Part shown: in pieces, positions 5,552 through 9,178 of the stretch
How positions within the stretch are numbered: position 1 is the stretch's first letter
Layout of the letters: every line of letters begins with the position of its first letter
Assembly (NCBI GenBank): GCA_001595885.1
Contig: LSSH01000109.1
Location: forward strand, 1-9,178
From: Candidatus Proteinoplasmatales archaeon SG8-5
Lineage (GTDB): Archaea > Thermoplasmatota > Thermoplasmata > SG8-5
Length of the DNA: 9,178 nt
Reading direction: 5' to 3'
Notes under the pieces: model-generated
What the model was told of the DNA's origin: nothing
What the model saw: the letters and a program-made list of their open reading frames with translations, nothing else
Databases searched by the model: none
Translations under genes and position numbers: made by a program

Positions 5552-6580
5552 ATGCCGAAGAGGAAGAAGCCAAAGGGTGAGAGGAGCGGTGCGGGCTCAG
5601 CGGTATTGGCATTCATCCTCGGGATAGTGGCATTACTTCTCATTTTCGACATGGATTATGACATCTTTCCCTACATTGACCTCGGGACCTCCGAACCGTT
5701 GCACACCGCGTTGTTCATAATTGTCATACTGGCATTTATCTGGTTCGCCCTCCGGATGATAGGCATTCTGGCTGAGATTGCCGCAGCCCCACGTGTCGGG
5801 AGCTATGCCTACGTGCGCTCTGCTTGGTTGACCATCAGTTACGTCATCTGGGCCGTTGTATTCCTGTTGATCTTCTTCTACTTCATGGGGGGCATAGATT
5901 CCGCTGTCCTTAGCCTCGGTCTGATTGGAGCAGCACTCACCTTCGTCCTGCAGAAACCGTTGTTGAACATACTCGGCTGGATATTCATCACCTACAATCG
6001 CATGTTCAAGATCGGCGACAGGATAAAGATTGGCGAAGTCAAGGGTTACGTCACTGACATTAAAGTGATGCACACCTCCCTCTACGAGATGGGCGGCTGG
6101 ATGAAGGGAGAGACGTTCACCGGGCGCGTGGGCATGATACCCAACTCGCTCATCTTCGACGGTGCCGTCTACAATTACACGAGGGATTCGCCATACATCT
6201 GGGACGAGGTCACGAACCTGGTCACCTATGAGAGCGACATCAATAAGGCGGAGACGCACATGGTCGAAGCGGCCAGGGAGGTGGTCGGCGGCACCATGGC
6301 GAGCAAGCATGACTCATACAAGAAGCACCTTGAATTGCATGACCTTGACGGGGCACTGCCCCAGGAACCGCTAATCAGGATGGACCTGGAGGATTCGGGA
6401 GTCAACATCTCTGTAGTTTATTGGACGCCTGCCGAGTGGCGCAGAAGGACCAGGACAGCGATAACCAGAAAGATCTGGCAGAGGTTCATGGAGGACCCGG
6501 ACATCGAGATCGCCTACCCGCACGTGGAGCTGGTCAAGCACAGGAAATCATGGGAGGGCCAGGGCCCAGGTATTGAATAA
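5552..6580 (+). CDS. MscS-family mechanosensitive channel, second paralog
   Basis: A 342-residue MscS-family protein with a very basic N-terminus (PKRKKPKGER). Membrane helices lie at about 17-34, 51-72 and 90-112, and TM3 spans about 116-150 with SLGLIGAALTFVLQKPLLNILGW, then the hallmark FKIGDRIKIGEVKGYVTDI and the beta-domain motif GMIPNSLIFDGAVYNYT. It shares with the 2272-3267 channel the order W-x2-G-x4-TGR, IPN, NYT and the IWDE run before the vestibule, but TM3 differs clearly: QKPLLN replaces QDFFKN. The two are therefore anciently diverged paralogs rather than a recent duplication. The C-terminal tail is hydrophilic (KHRKSWEGQGPGIE). The start at 5552 follows a TATA element with no ribosome site. 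Divergence in TM3 predicts different conductance or gating thresholds; this is inference. Confidence 0.93.
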   Translation: MPKRKKPKGERSGAGSAVLAFILGIVALLLIFDMDYDIFPYIDLGTSEPLHTALFIIVILAFIWFALRMIGILAEIAAAPRVGSYAYVRSAWLTISYVIWAVVFLLIFFYFMGGIDSAVLSLGLIGAALTFVLQKPLLNILGWIFITYNRMFKIGDRIKIGEVKGYVTDIKVMHTSLYEMGGWMKGETFTGRVGMIPNSLIFDGAVYNYTRDSPYIWDEVTNLVTYESDINKAETHMVEAAREVVGGTMASKHDSYKKHLELHDLDGALPQEPLIRMDLEDSGVNISVVYWTPAEWRRRTRTAITRKIWQRFMEDPDIEIAYPHVELVKHRKSWEGQGPGIE

Positions 6581-6593
6581 GCCGATTTATGGA

Positions 6594-6604
6594 AACTATA
6601 AATA
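6594..6604 (+). promoter_or_regulatory. BRE/TATA promoter for the DUF2238-like gene
   Basis: GGAAAC followed by TATAAATAG (about 6596-6604) is close to the archaeal BRE/TATA consensus. A start near 6625 leaves about 20 bases of leader containing GGTGA (6638-6642), four bases before ATG 6647. Confidence 0.6.
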
Positions 6605-6646
6605 GTTCAAGGATCGATTCTATATTCAAACTTATCCGGTGATCAC

Positions 6647-7465
6647 ATGGACGGTACTTCGAAGCAGAGTGAGAAAGGCAGTTGGAAGAGCTACATCAGC
6701 CTGTTGTTCAAACTTATGCTGGTGATTCTGGCAATCGACACCTTCTTGAAAGGAGAGTTTGTATGGTTCATTGCTACGTTATTGGCAATCTTCCTGACGT
6801 TCCTGCCCGCCATATTGCGCCGTGACTTCAACGTGAACCTCCCGCTGGTCCTCGACGTGGCTATCACCCTCTCCCTGTTCTTCCACACAGTCGGCGGCTA
6901 CCTGAATTTCTACGAGAGCGTCCAGTATTATGACCATTTGACGCATTTCATCTCGTCCACCGCCGTGGCCCTCATCGGCGTTGCTGCGTTATACGTCCTG
7001 GCCTTCCACACGGACCTCGTGACCCTCCCACCTGCTGGCTTTGGCCTATTCACCATTTTCTTCGTCATGAGCATGGGCGTGGTTTGGGAGTTCATGGAAT
7101 GGGGCATTGACATCTTGACCGGCACCCAGCTTCAGCACGGTCTTGACGACACGATGCTTGATTTCGTCTTCGACACGATGGCCGGTGTTCTCGTCGGGAT
7201 AATCGCGACGCTGTGGCTCAGGAGGAAGGTCCTTGAGGAGACCCAGCCGTTCCTGGAGGTCGGTGACATCAAGAACAGCGTAGGCTACCTTCGGTGGAAG
7301 GAGATTACGAAGAAGGATAGGGCGTTGAGGGACCGGATAATGCTCTCGTTCAAGGACCCGGTCTTACTGGACAGTATCCTCGATGATATTGTCGAGAAGT
7401 CGCATTATATCTCCGAGGTCCAGAAGGACATGTGGGCAAGGATGAAGAAGGAGTTCCATAGATGA
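6647..7465 (+). CDS. DUF2238/YjdF-like integral membrane protein with C-terminal soluble extension
   Basis: The first ~190 residues of this 272-residue protein form about six membrane helices (approximately 18-33, 38-57, 66-84, 103-121, 129-147 and 174-191). Acidic and histidine residues cluster at helix ends in the pattern of the DUF2238 (YjdF) family: FFHTVGGYLNFY, YDHLTHF (95-101), VVWEFMEWGID (146-155) and QHGLDDTMLDFVFDTMAG (163-180). Those residues (H80, D96, H97, H100, E148, E151, D172, D176) could form a metal or proton site, but the family has no established function. Residues 193-272 are an extra charged, mostly helical cytoplasmic tail, beyond the membrane domain. The start is fixed by GGTGA at 6638. 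It lies 53 bases before a second membrane protein gene on the same strand, likely co-transcribed. Confidence 0.82.
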   Translation: MDGTSKQSEKGSWKSYISLLFKLMLVILAIDTFLKGEFVWFIATLLAIFLTFLPAILRRDFNVNLPLVLDVAITLSLFFHTVGGYLNFYESVQYYDHLTHFISSTAVALIGVAALYVLAFHTDLVTLPPAGFGLFTIFFVMSMGVVWEFMEWGIDILTGTQLQHGLDDTMLDFVFDTMAGVLVGIIATLWLRRKVLEETQPFLEVGDIKNSVGYLRWKEITKKDRALRDRIMLSFKDPVLLDSILDDIVEKSHYISEVQKDMWARMKKEFHR

Positions 7466-7518
7466 GCAGGCGTGGGCAACGTCCGGAGAGTACGGCAGGA
7501 AACCCGATTGGAGGATGA

Positions 7519-8037
7519 ATGGACCCGTTCAGCCATTACATGATCGCCTTCATGATCGGAAGGCAATTGGAGCTTGGAAGAGACCAGTTGATGGCCCTGA
7601 CTTTCAGTGCACTGATTCTTGACATTGACGTGATCTACTACTTGTACCCGGATCATTTTCTGCCGGTTCATGGCTCGATAACCCACACGTTTTCGGCCAT
7701 GGTGTTCTTCTGGATAATTTGTGCGGCCTTGTTCCTCGTATGGAAGCGCAGGTTCCTCGGCGGGTGTGCTTTCATAGGCATGGGCAGCCATATTGTGTTG
7801 GACATGGTGAACACGCTGTCGCCCTTCGACGGAGGCAAGCAGCTTCTCTGGCCCTTCGACACGACCTACTATTCTCTGGGCGACATTGTGCCTTACCCCT
7901 ACGTGGCCTGGGTCATATTGGCTGGGGCGATTTTCTCATTCAGCCTTGTAATGGCATTAATGCATTTCAAAGAGGGTGATGCGCCGTGGCGTGTGTGGTT
8001 TGACGAGAGAAGATACTTGAAAAAGGATGTGAGGTAG
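7519..8037 (+). CDS. Predicted membrane-bound metal-dependent hydrolase (DUF457/YdjM type)
   Basis: A 172-residue membrane protein with the conserved pattern of the YdjM/DUF457 family. It has an N-terminal His near a hydrophobic helix (DPFSHYMIAFMIG, H6), LDID at 34-37 matching the family's lPDlD, the HGSITHTF motif (51-58, family H-R-G-x-T-H-S/T), and GSHIVLDMVNTLSPFDGGKQLLWPF (89-113), matching HxxLDxxT...PF. The paired His/Asp residues (H51, H56, H91, D95) are thought to bind metal, and the relatives are grouped with phospholipase C/nuclease-like hydrolases. The true substrate is unknown. The start at 7519 is set by GGAGG (7510-7514). The ATG at 7515 is out of frame. It follows the DUF2238-like gene by 53 bases; the pair may act on the membrane, but no pathway can be assigned. 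Confidence 0.87.
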   Translation: MDPFSHYMIAFMIGRQLELGRDQLMALTFSALILDIDVIYYLYPDHFLPVHGSITHTFSAMVFFWIICAALFLVWKRRFLGGCAFIGMGSHIVLDMVNTLSPFDGGKQLLWPFDTTYYSLGDIVPYPYVAWVILAGAIFSFSLVMALMHFKEGDAPWRVWFDERRYLKKDVR

Positions 8038-8094
8038 TCGTCTAGATTCCATTTACCTCACTCCGGACTTGAATCTGCATTTCTGCAATAATCA
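8038..8094. other. Convergent intergenic gap, no gene
   Basis: 57 bases lie between the stops of the DUF457 gene and the DUF531-like gene, which face each other. The only structure is a weak TGCA-TTTC-TGCA hairpin (8076-8087), and T-rich stretches are short, so I assign no terminator. Confidence 0.5.
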
Positions 8095-8640
8095 TCATAC
8101 TGATGGATGCATGATCGCGTTCAACACCGCCGGAACCGCCCCGATGGCCGTGCAGGTTTCCATCGACACGCCCTTTTGAGTGATGTCCAGGTGGTATTTT
8201 CCGATCTTGAAAAGGTCCTTAGGTAGCCCGCGGGGTCCCAGCCCGAAGAGGAGGAGAACGCTTTGGCCGCGCTCGATGGACGCGGCCAGCTCTGAGGGTG
8301 AAATGGACTTGTCCGGTGACGGCTTCCTGGTCGTGATGATGACCTCCCCAAACTGCGGCGGGAAACCCTTGCTTGGTTTCTCGAAGATCTGGAATCTTCC
8401 GGCCTTGGTGAGCTCGATTAGATATTGGCCGCCCTCTCCGATGCTCGTCGTCGTGGCAAGCCAGTCAACGATGTCCTGTGAGGTGCGCATCTCCCGCTCA
8501 TAGGGGAAGCCGAAGGTGGCGAGGTTGCAGTCGAAGGCCATGGCGACGGGGCCCGAACGGGCCAGCACGCGGCGGTGCGCTTCTCTCAATTTCGTCGGGT
8601 CGTATGTGTTGTACAGGCCTATTGTCATCCTCCCGGGCAT
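8095..8640 (-). CDS. DUF531-family archaeal protein, SPOUT-like C-terminus
   Basis: The 181-residue product resembles the archaeal DUF531 family. The N-terminus MTIGLYNTYDPTKLREAHRR is characteristic (family members begin with a similar LYNTYDP run), and the C-terminus has FGLGPRGLPKDL (132-143), HLDITQKGVSMETCTAIGAVPAVLNAI (150-176). That end resembles the glycine-rich loops and knot of SPOUT RNA methyltransferases (a GLP loop and an S-x-E-T-x-x-A helix). Assignment to SPOUT, and any S-adenosylmethionine-dependent RNA methylation, is inference. ATG 8640 is chosen because a TATA-like element (8662-8669) sits about 25 bases upstream, fitting a leaderless start. ATG 8628 is also reasonable, being where family homology begins, with GGGAGG directly before it. 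An ATG at 8679 would lie upstream of the promoter. It is divergent from folD. Confidence 0.85.
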   Translation of the reverse strand: MPGRMTIGLYNTYDPTKLREAHRRVLARSGPVAMAFDCNLATFGFPYEREMRTSQDIVDWLATTTSIGEGGQYLIELTKAGRFQIFEKPSKGFPPQFGEVIITTRKPSPDKSISPSELAASIERGQSVLLLFGLGPRGLPKDLFKIGKYHLDITQKGVSMETCTAIGAVPAVLNAIMHPSV

Positions 8641-8660
8641 GCTCCCGCATTGCCAAACAT

Positions 8661-8670
8661 GAAATATTAG
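8661..8670. promoter_or_regulatory. Shared palindromic TATA element between DUF531-like gene and folD
   Basis: GAAATATTAG contains the palindrome AATATT (8663-8668). Its centre is about 25 bases from ATG 8640 on the minus strand and about 24 bases from ATG 8689 on the plus strand. Those are the usual TATA-to-start distances, so one element could serve both genes, each transcript starting at or near its ATG. On the minus side GCAAAAC provides a BRE-like flank; the plus flank is weaker. Confidence 0.5.
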
Positions 8671-8688
8671 GTTTTGCATTAAGGGCCG

Positions 8689-9178
8689 ATGAGCGCAGAG
8701 ATCATCGATGGGAAGAAGATCTCATTGGACATCCTCATGGAGCTCGTGCCAAGGGTGGAGAAGCTGAAGGCCGAGGGCGTGACCCCGGGGTTGAGCGTCA
8801 TCCTTGTGGGCGAGGACCCGGCATCACAATCCTACGTCAGGAGCAAGGAGAGGGTCTCGAAGAAGATCGGCATCAGGTCTGAGACCCACCGCTTGCCGAA
8901 GACCACATCCCAGATGTTGGTCCTCGACCTTATAGGAGAGTTGAATGCCAATCCGGAGGTCCACGGGTTACTTGTGCAACTCCCTGTACCGGACCAGATC
9001 GAAGAGGCCACCGTGATAGAGGCCATCCTTCCTTCAAAGGATGTTGACGGCTTTTCGCCCATCAGTACTGGTAGGCTGCTCGGCGGCCAGGAGTGCTTTG
9101 CACCGGCAACGCCGATGGGCATTTTGGAGCTACTGAGCCGTTCCGGGAACCCGCCCGACGGGAAGCACGTCGTGATAA
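8689..9178 (+). CDS. folD: FolD: methylenetetrahydrofolate dehydrogenase/cyclohydrolase (partial, 3' end outside)
   Basis: 163 residues of an open frame run to the window edge with no stop. FolD interconverts 5,10-methylene- and 10-formyl-tetrahydrofolate, supplying one-carbon units for purines and other syntheses, in the cytosol. The N-terminal catalytic domain is intact: LVGEDPASQSYVRSKE (39-54) with catalytic-type Y49 and K53, GLLVQLPVP (93-101) with Q97, and PSKDVDGFSPISTGRL (115-130) with D120. Then comes FAPATPMGILELL (137-149), where the usual PCTP motif reads PATP. The NADP-binding domain begins at the cut edge (KHVVI). Most FolD proteins are 280-300 residues, so about 45% is missing. 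No ribosome site precedes ATG 8689; the TATA-like element 8661-8670 fits a leaderless start. It is divergent from a DUF531-family gene. Confidence 0.97.
   Translation, partial: MSAEIIDGKKISLDILMELVPRVEKLKAEGVTPGLSVILVGEDPASQSYVRSKERVSKKIGIRSETHRLPKTTSQMLVLDLIGELNANPEVHGLLVQLPVPDQIEEATVIEAILPSKDVDGFSPISTGRLLGGQECFAPATPMGILELLSRSGNPPDGKHVVI

Noticed and set aside
5633..6310. 225-residue minus-strand reading frame
   Set aside because: It lies entirely opposite the second MscS gene, has no ribosome site and no recognisable domain; the sense strand has clear MscS motifs.
8641..8679. Longer DUF531-like protein starting at ATG 8679
   Set aside because: The extra residues lie over and upstream of the TATA element and do not resemble the family N-terminus, which begins near MTIGLYNTYDP.
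8478..8882. 134-residue plus-strand reading frame
   Set aside because: It runs antisense to the DUF531-like gene and over folD in another frame; its Arg/Gly-rich composition is typical of a shadow of GC-rich genes.
1..9178. CRISPR array, transposon or phage remnants
   Set aside because: No regularly spaced repeats, no transposase or integrase motifs, and no terminal repeats or target duplications were seen.

Overview
The window looks archaeal and most likely comes from a member of Thermoplasmatota (Euryarchaeota). Three things support this. Promoters have a BRE/TATA layout about 25 bases before the start. Several genes appear leaderless, while others carry GGTGA/GGAGG-type ribosome sites. 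The 23S rRNA gene at the left edge has its own promoter, with no 16S or tRNA gene in front of it. Scattered rRNA genes are a known trait of the Thermoplasma lineage; the lineage assignment is inference.

Layout. Bases 1-310 are the 5' end of a 23S rRNA gene on the minus strand, followed upstream by a leader rich in inverted repeats (311-548) and a TATA box (571-580). Divergent from it on the plus strand is a two-gene operon. It encodes a 74-residue helical protein of unknown function (651-875) and a helix-hairpin-helix + TPR + KaiC/RadA-type ATPase fusion (886-2193). Next comes an ion and osmotic-stress block: an MscS channel (2272-3267), a CorA-type divalent-cation transporter almost touching it (3270-4382), an unrecognised 141-residue protein (4449-4874), a two-CBS-domain protein on the minus strand (4910-5461), and a second, divergent MscS paralog (5552-6580). 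Two integral membrane proteins follow: a DUF2238/YjdF-like protein with an extra soluble tail (6647-7465) and a DUF457/YdjM-type predicted metal-dependent membrane hydrolase (7519-8037). The right end holds a DUF531-type protein with a SPOUT-like C-terminus (minus, 8095-8640), divergent from folD (plus, 8689 to beyond the window end).

How the genes fit together. Two mechanosensitive channels, a CorA transporter and an adenine-nucleotide-sensing type of protein (CBS) within 4.3 kb suggest a locus for turgor and cation homeostasis. The KaiC fusion is the most unusual protein: it has the HhH N-terminus and RecA-like core of RadA, but with a lysine-rich linker and TPR repeats between them. The DUF531/folD pair appears to share one palindromic TATA element, placed so that both transcripts could begin at or very near their start codons. 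I see no mobile element, CRISPR array, tRNA gene or prophage signature. Overall this looks like core archaeal chromosome with a few unusual architectures, not a horizontally acquired island.
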